Origin: an uncultured Nocardioides sp.
Lineage (GTDB): Bacteria; Actinomycetota; Actinomycetes; Propionibacteriales; Nocardioidaceae
Assembly (NCBI RefSeq): GCF_946885725.1
Contig: NZ_CAMPGZ010000039.1
Coordinates: 1-23,597 of the forward strand
Reading direction: 5' to 3'
DNA: 23,597 nt
Shown here: piece after piece, positions 14,634 to 22,010 of the stretch
Position numbering within the stretch: position 1 is the stretch's first letter
Layout of the letters: each line of letters starts with the position of its first letter
The notes under the pieces: generated by a model
The model's database searches: none
Seen by the model: only the letters and a program-made list of their open reading frames with translations
What the model was told of the DNA's origin: nothing
Program-made: the position numbers and the translations under genes

Positions 14634-15359
14634 TCAGGGCTCTCCGCGGTGCAGTGACTCGTAGAAGCCGTCGATGTGCTGGCACATCAGTTCCTCGGCC
14701 CGGTCGGCTTTCCCCGCCTGGATCGCCTCGAAGATCCCGCCGTGCTCCTCGACAAGCGCTTCCTGGCGAGCCGGCCAGGAAGACTCGTCGGCGAACGCCA
14801 CGTCCATCGGGCGACGCACCGCCTCACGGAGAGCCATCATCAGGTCGGCGAGCAGGGCGTTGCCGGTGGCGCGTGCCAGTTCGACGTGGAACTCGGTGTC
14901 GAGGTCATGGAACGCGGACCGTTCGAGCGCTGGATCCGCCATCCGGTCGAGCACCTCCCGCGCCTTGGCCAGATCGTCTTCCCCGCCTTGCTCGGAGAGC
15001 CGTCGTACCGCCTGGATCTCGAGCGCCATCCGGACGCTCATCACCTCGGCCACGGAGTAGCTGGAGAGGGCGACGTGAATCCCTAGGAGGTCGGTCAAGG
15101 CCCGGCTGGGCTGCGCCGAGACGATCAGGCCCGAGGACGCGCCCGTGCCCGGACTGGTCCGGACGATCTCCATCGCCTGGAGGATGCGCACCGCTTCGCG
15201 GACCGACGGACGACTGACCTGCAGCTGCTCGCTGAGCTGGCGCTCACCGGGCAGCCGGTCACCCGGTCGCAGCCGGCCGGCGAAGATCTCTTCCTTGATC
15301 TGTCGAACGACAAGCTCGTAGGTCTTCGCACGCTCCAGCGGCACCAGTTGCAGGCTCAT
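14634..15359 (-). CDS. GntR/FadR-family (FCD domain) transcriptional regulator 2
   Basis: This 241-residue regulator is a paralogue of regulator 1. Its winged helix has AKTYELVVRQIKEEIFAGRL, PGDRLPGERQLSEQLQ and the same recognition helix SRPSVREAVRILQAME. The FCD domain keeps DTEFH and the two later histidines (EEHGGIF and CQHI). The effector domains differ more than the DNA-binding domains, so the two regulators may sense different ligands at the same operators. The ATG at 15359 overlaps the stop of the BASS-like permease (ATGA); no strong ribosome binding site is visible, so translation probably depends on coupling. A one-mismatch copy of the operator overlaps the start codon. It is the last gene of the run that begins with tctC. 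Confidence 0.9.
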   Translation of the reverse strand: MSLQLVPLERAKTYELVVRQIKEEIFAGRLRPGDRLPGERQLSEQLQVSRPSVREAVRILQAMEIVRTSPGTGASSGLIVSAQPSRALTDLLGIHVALSSYSVAEVMSVRMALEIQAVRRLSEQGGEDDLAKAREVLDRMADPALERSAFHDLDTEFHVELARATGNALLADLMMALREAVRRPMDVAFADESSWPARQEALVEEHGGIFEAIQAGKADRAEELMCQHIDGFYESLHRGEP

Positions 15360-16273
15360 GGTCTTACCATATCCCGCTGGGCCGCTGTGCGGACGCCACG
15401 TGCGGCAAACGCTCCGAGAACGCCGAGCACCAGGCCGTCGACGACCAGCCCGAGCAACGCCGGCATGGCAGCCGGCCCCTCCAGGGCCTGCTCCGCCAAG
15501 ACCGCGGCGAGGACGGCGTTCTTCCCGCCACCGGCCAGGGCGGCCTCCAGCGCCAACGCGCCTCGCGGCCGACAGCACCAGGCCAGCGCGCCGCCACCGA
15601 GGCAGCGTCCGAGCGCCACCGCAGCGGCTGCGGCGAGCAACCCGGGGGCCGCCAGGCCTAGCTCAACGCCGGTGCGCAGCTGCGCACCCATGCCGACCAT
15701 GAGGACCATGGCGCTGCCCGAGACGGCCAACATGCTGAGCCCGCGTGGCACCTTCTTCAGGACCGGGGCGCTCATGGCTCCGACGAACCACGGCAGAACC
15801 AGACCCACCACGAGAACACGCAGCAGAGTCCCAGCCCGGCCGTCGGTCCCCAGGAAGCCCATCGCGAGCGCAGGGGTGATGACCAGTCCGACTGCGTAGC
15901 CAAGCAGGCAGAAGCGCACGAGCGGCCTGACCTGACCGCCCAGGACCGCCGCGTAGCTCGGAAGGGCTGCCGCCGGAGGGACGGCGCCGAGCAGGAAGGT
16001 GCCGGCGCCGAGCCAGGTGTCCAGGCCGATCACCCAGCCGATCAACATCAGCGGCAGGCTGGCGACGAGGTGATGGACCAGCACCATCCGCCAAGCCCAG
16101 CCACGCGCGGAGACCACGGCGCCCGACTCCGCCAGACCACCCACCGTGATGGTCGTCTGCACGAACAGCGCCGGGAGCGCCAGACTGCCCAGGACCTCCA
16201 GTCCCGGCACCGTGGCGCCGACGAGAAGCCCACCCAGGGACGCCGACGCGAGGCTGTAGGCGCCCCGGCTCAT
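15356..16273 (-). CDS. BASS (bile acid:sodium symporter)-like permease
   Basis: This 305-residue protein is almost entirely hydrophobic, with about nine or ten predicted membrane helices and the usual length of the BASS/SLC10 superfamily. Two regions match the family's crossover motifs: GAVPPAAALPSYAAVLGG (96-113), followed by a helix ending in ITPAL, and near the C-terminus LEAALAGGGKNAVLAAVLAE, which corresponds to the usual ExGxQNxxLA segment. The resemblance is moderate and based on pattern only. BASS proteins carry organic anions such as bile acids, pyruvate or pantoate with sodium; a carboxylate substrate would fit the neighbourhood. It lies 30 bases after tctA and overlaps the regulator 2 start by four bases. 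It could instead belong to a related permease family such as an auxin-efflux-like carrier. Confidence 0.65.
   Translation of the reverse strand: MSRGAYSLASASLGGLLVGATVPGLEVLGSLALPALFVQTTITVGGLAESGAVVSARGWAWRMVLVHHLVASLPLMLIGWVIGLDTWLGAGTFLLGAVPPAAALPSYAAVLGGQVRPLVRFCLLGYAVGLVITPALAMGFLGTDGRAGTLLRVLVVGLVLPWFVGAMSAPVLKKVPRGLSMLAVSGSAMVLMVGMGAQLRTGVELGLAAPGLLAAAAAVALGRCLGGGALAWCCRPRGALALEAALAGGGKNAVLAAVLAEQALEGPAAMPALLGLVVDGLVLGVLGAFAARGVRTAAQRDMVRP
15359..15369. promoter_or_regulatory. Possible operator, site F, over the start codon of regulator 2
   Basis: TGGTCTTACCA differs by one base from the TGGTCTGACCA seen at sites C and D. It keeps the flanking A before and ATA after. It lies inside the last codons of the permease gene and overlaps the ATG of regulator 2. 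It may be an autoregulatory roadblock site, or a chance match constrained by coding sequence. Confidence 0.35.
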
Positions 16274-16303
16274 CGGGTCACTCGGTGGGCCGGCCTATGC
16301 CGG

Positions 16304-17821
16304 CTACACCGATTCGCGCGCATTGGCCAGAACCTCGTCCTCCGAGCGCTGGAGCCGGTGGATGGAAGAGAGCCTGGTCACCAGGAACACCACCGTCACC
16401 GCCAGAGCAATCGTGAGTCCGAGAGCAATGGGTCGCTGGAGGAAGATCCCCCACCCGCCCAGCGCCAGGGATTGGCCGAGGCTCGCCTCGATCTCCGGCG
16501 CGAGGAGGAACGTGATGAGCAGGGGCTCCCGCGGGATGTCAAACACCATGAAGAGATACCCCACGAGTCCGAACACCACCATCACCATGACGTCGAAGAG
16601 CGAGTAGTTGATGGCGTAGGCACCGGCGAAGGAGAACAGGATCGCCGCGGCAAGCAACCGCGAGGCCGGCAGCTTCGACAACAGGGCAACGTAGCGAAGA
16701 GTGGCGACCCCGAGCACCAACAGGACCAGGTTGCTGAGGATGAACACCAGGAACATCGCGTAGATGACCGGTCCGTGATCCTCGAAGATGCGTGGCCCCG
16801 GCGAAATGCCTTGCACTAGGAACGCCGCCAGCAAGACGGCCGTGATGGTGTCTCCGGGGATCCCGAAGTTGAGCAGGGGGATCATCGCCGGCCCGTTGAC
16901 GGCGTTGTTGGCCGTCTCCACCGACGCCACACCCTTGAGCGAGCCCTTGCCGAACTCCTCGGGGTTCTTCGACCGCCTGCGCTCGTTGCTCCAGGCAAGG
17001 AACGAAGCGACGACCTGGTTGAGCGCCGGCAGCATGCCGACGGCGGAACCGATCACGGTCGCCCGTCCGATGGCGGGAACTACGGAGCGGAACTCCTCCC
17101 TCGTCAGACCCTCGCCGAGCAGGCCGTTCTGAGGGAGCGCGTCGACCTGGGTCGGGCGGCCGAGCCGCAGCAGCTCGGCGACGGCGTACAGACCGAGGAC
17201 CATCGGGATGAAGTCGATGCCCGAACTCAGGTTGAGGTTCCCGAACGTGAGGCGCGTCGCGCCGTAGACCGGGTCGATGCCGACGGCGGCGATGAGGAGG
17301 CCCAACCCTGCGGCGACCATTCCCTTGGCGAACGAGCGGCCGCTCAGGAAGGCGATGAGCAGCAGGCCGAACACCATGATCACGACGAGCTCGGGCGGCC
17401 CAAGCTTGAGCGCCAGCATGGCGACCACCGACGCGAGCATGATTGCCACGATGTTCGACAGGATGTCGCCGATCACCGAGCCGTAGAGCGAGACCTCGAG
17501 GGCCTTGCGAGCCTTGCCCTGTCGAGCCAATGGGTATCCGTCTATGACCGTCGCCGCCGCGGCCCCGGTGCCAGGGGTGCAGATCAGGATGGCGGGAATC
17601 GAACCTGCGTAGAACGCACCCTTGGTGATCGCGATTAGAAAGGGAATGCCTACGTGCGGCTCGAGGTAGAACGCGATGGGCAGCAGGACCGTGACCGCCA
17701 TCGTGGCGCTCAGGCCCGGGATCGCACCCACGAACACGCCGAGAATCAGGCCGACCGTCACGTAGATCCAGACCTGTGGGTCGAGGACCAGGGTCACGGC
17801 CCCGGCGAGTGATTCGAACAT
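16304..17821 (-). CDS. tctA: Tripartite tricarboxylate transporter large subunit (TctA)
   Basis: This 505-residue membrane protein is the large subunit of a tripartite tricarboxylate transporter, which imports citrate-like and other carboxylates with a cation. The family signatures are clear: GVFVGAIPGLSATMAVTVLL (28-47) and the stretch from YAGSIPAILICTPGT through DGYPLARQGKA (71-104), plus the matching second half (AVNGPAMIPLLNFGIPGDTITAVLLAAF). Length is normal. It starts 16 bases after tctB and is followed by the BASS-like permease. It works with the TctB small subunit and the TctC binding protein, the latter encoded three genes upstream rather than next door. Confidence 0.95.
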   Translation of the reverse strand: MFESLAGAVTLVLDPQVWIYVTVGLILGVFVGAIPGLSATMAVTVLLPIAFYLEPHVGIPFLIAITKGAFYAGSIPAILICTPGTGAAAATVIDGYPLARQGKARKALEVSLYGSVIGDILSNIVAIMLASVVAMLALKLGPPELVVIMVFGLLLIAFLSGRSFAKGMVAAGLGLLIAAVGIDPVYGATRLTFGNLNLSSGIDFIPMVLGLYAVAELLRLGRPTQVDALPQNGLLGEGLTREEFRSVVPAIGRATVIGSAVGMLPALNQVVASFLAWSNERRRSKNPEEFGKGSLKGVASVETANNAVNGPAMIPLLNFGIPGDTITAVLLAAFLVQGISPGPRIFEDHGPVIYAMFLVFILSNLVLLVLGVATLRYVALLSKLPASRLLAAAILFSFAGAYAINYSLFDVMVMVVFGLVGYLFMVFDIPREPLLITFLLAPEIEASLGQSLALGGWGIFLQRPIALGLTIALAVTVVFLVTRLSSIHRLQRSEDEVLANARESV

Positions 17822-17837
17822 GAGGGCACCTCGGCGG

Positions 17838-18380
17838 TCAGAAGGGCAACGGGATCAGCGGAGAACGTGGCAGCGGTACGGCGAGGAGTACCTCGAGCCC
17901 GTAGTGGAGGACCAGCAGGTAGGAGATCGTGCTGATCGAGATGAACAGCCAGCCTCGGTCGCGGTAGAACACCAACAGGGCGACGTAGGTGAGAGCGCTC
18001 GCGATTAAGAGGCCGAGCCAGGTTGCCGACCAGGCTCCAACCGCCAGAACGACGAACGCGAGCGCCGCGTCCTTGGCCGGTCCGACGTCGGGGACCTCCA
18101 GCGGTTCCGTCCGGCGGAACGCCTGCACGACCCAGAAGGCGGACGCGACACCGAGGACGGCAGCACCGACCCAGATCAGCGCGTGCGGCGGCATCGTCCC
18201 CGGTCGGGCGATGCTCGACTGCGTGACGAACGACTCGGCACGCAGGCCGATGCCCGCCGCCACCAGCAGGCTCACCACAGCCGCGCATCGCTCCGCGACC
18301 AACGCGCGTGCCGGCCCGCTGTGGCCCCCGCGACTCGAGGTCGAGGCGGGATCCGCCGCGGGCCGCTCCACCACACTCAT
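17838..18380 (-). CDS. tctB: Tripartite tricarboxylate transporter small subunit (TctB)
   Basis: This 180-residue protein fits the TctB family. A hydrophilic N-terminus of about 30 residues is followed by four or five membrane segments (roughly 32-48, 68-88, 104-135 as a pair, and 146-166). It ends in LEVLLAVPLPRSPLIPLPF, the proline-rich end typical of the family. TctB sequences diverge strongly, so the call leans on the adjacent tctA. The ATG at 18380 overlaps the stop of the NicX-like gene (ATGA), so the two are translationally coupled. It is followed by tctA after 16 bases. Confidence 0.85.
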   Translation of the reverse strand: MSVVERPAADPASTSSRGGHSGPARALVAERCAAVVSLLVAAGIGLRAESFVTQSSIARPGTMPPHALIWVGAAVLGVASAFWVVQAFRRTEPLEVPDVGPAKDAALAFVVLAVGAWSATWLGLLIASALTYVALLVFYRDRGWLFISISTISYLLVLHYGLEVLLAVPLPRSPLIPLPF

Positions 18381-19375
18381 CCCAGCGTCGCCGGCTCGTA
18401 GTCCAGCAGGAACTCGCCGTCGCGCATCGCCACCGTCTCGTCGACGACGATGGTCGGCTTGTGGAAGACCATGTCGAGATGGATGCCTGCGCTGATCATC
18501 TCGATGTCCAGGTCCGCCGGGGTCGAGCCCAGTGCGATGTGGGCGGTCCCGTAGATCGACTCGGCGCTGGTCACGTTGTCGATCAGCAGGGCGGTGTCGT
18601 TGAAGCCGATGCCCACTTCGGACACGTTCCAGGCGTTGGGGTTGCCCGCACCGTCGAGCAGCTCACGCAAGCGTGCCGCTTCTTTGCCGCCCTCGATGGC
18701 GACAGCGCGGCCGTTCTCGACAGTGACGGTGATCGCCTGCTCGATGAGCCCGACTCCGACGCAGTAGGCGTCGACGACCACTTGACCGTGGCTTCCACCG
18801 GGCTTAGGGATTACGCCTCCCTCGAGGCAGGGCGGAGCTCCGAACTGCGACGGCTCCTGCGCCAGCCCGGTCAGTGCCCGGCCGTTGCGACCGACGAGGT
18901 CGAACGTCATGTCGGTGCCCGACGGCGACGTGATGCGCATCGACGAACCGCGCGTGATCTCGTCCGACATCCGCACGATGCGCGGCGCGATCTCGTGGAA
19001 GTCCGCGTAGACGGCCCCTGGCGACTCCAGCATCTCGCGATCGATGTCACCGATGAACAGGTAGCGCAGACCCGCACGCTGTGCGGACTGGCGCGCCACG
19101 CTGTGGTGGATGAACTCCGATGTGAGCTCGATGGCCAGCTTGGCGCCACGCATGGCCTGTGCGATCTGCGCGGGCGGCTCCTGGCCTGAGCCCGAGCGAG
19201 CGTCCATCGTGGCGATGACGAGCTCGCCGCCGTCCTCGCGCACGGTCCTGGCGAAGGCGTCGACGACCGTGGGGTCCATCCGCGTGTCGGTGATGATCAG
19301 CACCTCCTCGCCGGACCGGATCCCCCCGCACTGGACGAGCCGGCGTGCGCCCTCGTCAAGGCTGAACGTGGTCAT
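18377..19375 (-). CDS. NicX / aminopeptidase T-like (M29-type) metalloenzyme
   Basis: This 332-residue protein resembles COG2309, the group that includes aminopeptidase T (M29) and 2,5-dihydroxypyridine 5,6-dioxygenase NicX. Likely metal ligands are His279 in TAHIALG and the HxD pair His299/Asp301 in IHLDMVF. Glu254 in VSEVGIGFN resembles the conserved acidic motif, though AmpT and NicX place the ligands at different spacings. The N-terminal half has the expected GEEVLIITD strand. The ATG at 19375 has AAGGAG just upstream and lies 20 bases inside the end of the amine oxidase gene; the stop overlaps tctB. It could be a peptidase trimming a small amide or peptide substrate, or an Fe(II) ring-cleavage enzyme of N-heterocycles. 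Sequence alone does not decide. Confidence 0.7.
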   Translation of the reverse strand: MTTFSLDEGARRLVQCGGIRSGEEVLIITDTRMDPTVVDAFARTVREDGGELVIATMDARSGSGQEPPAQIAQAMRGAKLAIELTSEFIHHSVARQSAQRAGLRYLFIGDIDREMLESPGAVYADFHEIAPRIVRMSDEITRGSSMRITSPSGTDMTFDLVGRNGRALTGLAQEPSQFGAPPCLEGGVIPKPGGSHGQVVVDAYCVGVGLIEQAITVTVENGRAVAIEGGKEAARLRELLDGAGNPNAWNVSEVGIGFNDTALLIDNVTSAESIYGTAHIALGSTPADLDIEMISAGIHLDMVFHKPTIVVDETVAMRDGEFLLDYEPATLG

Positions 19376-20825
19376 TTCTCTCCTTGATGGTGGTTGTCAC
19401 TTCTGGCTTGCTGTTCCGCCGGACCGGCACCAACCCCGGGGGTGCGAGCAGGGAAGCGGCGCGAATGACCGGTCCCGGCGTCTTGCCCCGATCCTCCACG
19501 TGCTCCTTTCGTGCCAGCACCGCGCGAAGCGTGATGCCCCCGACGTACTTGGCGGGCTCGGGTGGGTAGGTGCCTACCGGTCCCTGCGCGATCCTGCTCC
19601 GGGTCCACTCGTCGTCCCGGTCGAGCGCCATCGACGACAGGATGGCGCCGCCGAGGTGGCTCGGGCCGACGCCGTTGCCGGAGTAGCCGACGCCGTAGAG
19701 CACGCGGCCGGTCCTGCCCAGACTTCCGAAGAACGGGATCGAGCTGATCGATCGGTCGATCGGACCGGTCCAGCTGGCCGTCACCAGGTCGGGCGCGAAG
19801 TCCGGGTAGAGTCGGTGCATGGCGGAGGACACCGCACCTGTACGCCGCGACGGCCCGTCGAACCGCGCCCCGACCGTGCGACCGAACCCGAACGATCCGC
19901 CGCCGTGTCCAAAGGCCAGCCGACCGTCCCGTGTGGTGCGGTAGTAGTTCACGAGCATCCTCGAGTCCGAGACCGCCAGCCCGCGGCGGGGTCCGCCTCG
20001 CTCGAGGAGATCCGGGATCGGACGAGTGACCACCATGTCGCTGGTCACCACCACCAGGCTGCGGGCGATCTCGGGTTCGCGCACCATCCAGGCGTTGGTG
20101 GCCAGCACGACCTTGGAGCAGCTGACGGCGCCGCGTGGCGTGTGGACCACCGGCCGGCTACCGTCCTCCCAGCTCGACATCGACGTGTGCTCGTGGATTC
20201 GCACCCCGAGCTCCAGGGCCACGCGCCGGAGCCCACGGGCCAGCAGGGCGGGTTGCACCGTCGCCGCCGTGCGCTCGAACACGCCACCGAGGTGCGTGGG
20301 CGAACCGGTCATGGACTCGACCTCGCTGCTCGACAGGGGCTGGAACGGCTCCCGACCGTGGCGCGCGGCGACGGCGATGGCCTCGTCCCAGGAGCCGAGC
20401 TGCGCGGTATTCGTCGCCGACCACAACCAGCCGTTCTCCAGGAAATGGGCATCGATGTCGTGTGCTCGGCAGAACGCCCCGATCGCGGAGACCGAGTCGG
20501 CCGAGGCCTCGGCGAGCCGGACGGCCTCCTCGGGCCCGAACACCTTGACGAGGGTGGCCAGCTTGGCCCACCAGCTCAGGACGAAGCCACCGTTGCGCCC
20601 GCTGGCTCCGCTCCCGCACGTCATCCGGTCGATCAGGACCACGTCGGCGCCCGGCTCGCGCTGCTTGATCTGGATGGCGCTCCACAGCCCCGTGTAGCCG
20701 CCCCCGACGATGCAGATATCGGCCGATGTGGTGCCCTCCAGCGGGGGCGCGGGCGGCTCGGCCTCTTCATGCGCCTCGGCCAGCCACCAGCTCAGCTTCC
20801 GCTCGGGCGCGCTCACCAGGGTCAC
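19356..20825 (-). CDS. FAD-dependent amine oxidase (DAO family, PuuB-like)
   Basis: This 489-residue flavoprotein belongs to the D-amino acid oxidase (DAO) superfamily and oxidises an amine to an imine or aldehyde. The dinucleotide-binding motif is at DICIVGGGYTGL (36-47, glycines 41, 43, 46), the acidic ribose-binding end at VVLIDR (62-67), and GSGASGRNGG (71-80) is characteristic of gamma-glutamylputrescine oxidase and related enzymes. Later features include LENGWLW and, near the C-terminus, YSGNGVGPSHLGG, which closes over the flavin. The N-terminal SWWLAEA also recalls PuuB. The start is a GTG at 20825 overlapping the tctC stop (GTGA). The roughly 75 residues after the last FAD motif include an RxNSKPE-type tail I do not recognise. 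The aldehyde formed may be handled by the aldehyde dehydrogenase in the window. Confidence 0.85.
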   Translation of the reverse strand: MTLVSAPERKLSWWLAEAHEEAEPPAPPLEGTTSADICIVGGGYTGLWSAIQIKQREPGADVVLIDRMTCGSGASGRNGGFVLSWWAKLATLVKVFGPEEAVRLAEASADSVSAIGAFCRAHDIDAHFLENGWLWSATNTAQLGSWDEAIAVAARHGREPFQPLSSSEVESMTGSPTHLGGVFERTAATVQPALLARGLRRVALELGVRIHEHTSMSSWEDGSRPVVHTPRGAVSCSKVVLATNAWMVREPEIARSLVVVTSDMVVTRPIPDLLERGGPRRGLAVSDSRMLVNYYRTTRDGRLAFGHGGGSFGFGRTVGARFDGPSRRTGAVSSAMHRLYPDFAPDLVTASWTGPIDRSISSIPFFGSLGRTGRVLYGVGYSGNGVGPSHLGGAILSSMALDRDDEWTRSRIAQGPVGTYPPEPAKYVGGITLRAVLARKEHVEDRGKTPGPVIRAASLLAPPGLVPVRRNSKPEVTTTIKERNDHVQP

Positions 20826-21817
20826 TGCAGGCTCGCGATCAGCGACTCGAGCGCCTGGGCGTCGGTCTCGACTCGCTGCTCGAGCTCGTCACCGCGCACG
20901 AACTCCACCTCTTCACCTAGCCCCTCGACGATCCCCTGGAACCCGTCGCTCTCCGCGAGCGCCTCGAAGTCGTCCGCGAGCGCGTCAACGACCGCGTCGG
21001 GCGTGTCCTTAGGTGCGAACACGGTGCGGAACATCTCCCACTCCACGTCGATGCCCGACTCCTTCAGAGTGGGCACGTCCGGCAGCCCCGGGATGCGCTC
21101 GGGAGAGGTGACCGCGAGCGCCTTCAGCCGGCCCGCCTCGATGTCCTTGGTGACGGCGGCCGGGAACAGTGGAGCCATGTCGACGTCGCCGGCGAGGACC
21201 GCCCGGTACGACGGCCCGCCCCCCTCGAACGGGACGTGGGTCACCTGGACGCCGGCGTCCTTCAGCATCAGCTCGACCGGGATCTGGTCGGGGCCTAGGC
21301 CGGTCACCGAGCCGTACTTGAGACTCCCGGGCTCGGCCTTGGCAGCGGCGACGAAGTCCTCGATGGTGTCGAACGGGCTGCCCCCGGGGACTGTGATCAC
21401 GATGGGGCTGTCGTTGATCTGCGCCACCGGCTTCAGGTCCTGCCAGGAGTAGGACAGTTCCTCGGCCAGTGGTCGCGTGATCACGCTGGTCTGGTCGCCG
21501 AGCAAGAGCGTGTAGCCGTCCGGCTTCGACTGCTTGGCGACAGCGGTGGCGCCGAGTGCTCCGGCGCCCCCGTCCTTGATCGACACCGTCATCGGCTGCC
21601 CGAGGATGTCGCCGATCTCCGAAGCGATCGCCCGCGCGTGAGCGTCATGGGAGCCACCGGCGGCCCAGGGGTTCACCAGCTCGACCGGGCGCTCAGGGAA
21701 GCTCGACGCGTCGTCTGCGGACGACGTCGGTCCGCACCCGGCAAGCAGCGCAGCGGTCACAGCCACTCCGACTGCCACCGTCGCCCGGACTCTCGTGGGG
21801 GTCACGCCTCTTGTCAT
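20822..21817 (-). CDS. tctC: Tripartite tricarboxylate transporter binding lipoprotein (TctC/Bug family)
   Basis: This 331-residue extracytoplasmic receptor supplies substrate to TctAB. A lipoprotein signal is clear: a hydrophobic run ending in LLAGC with Cys28 as the lipid site, followed by a Ser/Asp linker. The Bug-type ligand loops are visible: FPERPVELVNPWAAGGSHDAH has the two regions that bind carboxylates, and VPGGSPFDTIEDFVAAAKAEPG is the second conserved stretch. Bug proteins bind small dicarboxylates, acidic amino acids, aromatic acids or nicotinate, so the ligand is open. The ATG at 21817 has AGGAG at 6-7 bases. It heads the minus-strand run. Two enzyme genes separate it from tctB and tctA, which is unusual. 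Confidence 0.92.
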   Translation of the reverse strand: MTRGVTPTRVRATVAVGVAVTAALLAGCGPTSSADDASSFPERPVELVNPWAAGGSHDAHARAIASEIGDILGQPMTVSIKDGGAGALGATAVAKQSKPDGYTLLLGDQTSVITRPLAEELSYSWQDLKPVAQINDSPIVITVPGGSPFDTIEDFVAAAKAEPGSLKYGSVTGLGPDQIPVELMLKDAGVQVTHVPFEGGGPSYRAVLAGDVDMAPLFPAAVTKDIEAGRLKALAVTSPERIPGLPDVPTLKESGIDVEWEMFRTVFAPKDTPDAVVDALADDFEALAESDGFQGIVEGLGEEVEFVRGDELEQRVETDAQALESLIASLQ

Positions 21818-21852
21818 TTGCCGCTCCTATGGCCTGCTCTGTGAATGCTCAG

Positions 21853-21881
21853 ATGACATCATGGTCAGACCAAACTAGTGT
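21853..21881 (+). promoter_or_regulatory. Predicted CoA-transferase 2 promoter containing operator site E (21862-21872)
   Basis: ATGACA (21853-21858) and TAGTGT (21876-21881) are 17 bases apart. Between them are three bases, the palindrome TGGTCAGACCA (21862-21872) and AAC, exactly the arrangement of the amidase promoter at 5409-5437. The -35 matches 5 of 6 bases and the -10 matches 3 of 6. The palindrome is also positioned to control tctC on the other strand. Confidence 0.5.
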
Positions 21882-21900
21882 GCTGCACGTAACAGCGCAA
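21872..21900 (-). promoter_or_regulatory. Possible tctC promoter, operator E at its start point
   Basis: Read leftward: TTGCGC (21900-21895), 17 bases, TAGTTT (21877-21872). The last T is the first base of the palindrome, the same register as in the aldehyde dehydrogenase promoter (site C). The boxes are weak (4 of 6 and 3 of 6), so this rests mainly on the shared geometry. Confidence 0.35.
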
Positions 21901-22010
21901 GGCCTCCCCCGCGAACAGATCGTAAGTTCCGAGACGGAACTCGCGTCGAACGGTCCGCCACAGATCCGGGGCCTCGTCGCCACGCCGCCCACGACGTTCA
22001 GGAGCCCCCG

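Noticed and set aside
16274..16303. Possible small hairpin (GCCGGC repeat) between tctA and the BASS-like permease
   Set aside because: GCCGGC is self-complementary and common in GC-rich DNA; the stem is only six bases with no T-run, so a terminator is not supported.
19110..21452. A 780-codon open frame on the plus strand
   Set aside because: It is antisense to the amine oxidase, tctC and NicX-like genes, all of which have clear family motifs. The antisense protein has no recognisable domains and lacks a ribosome binding site.
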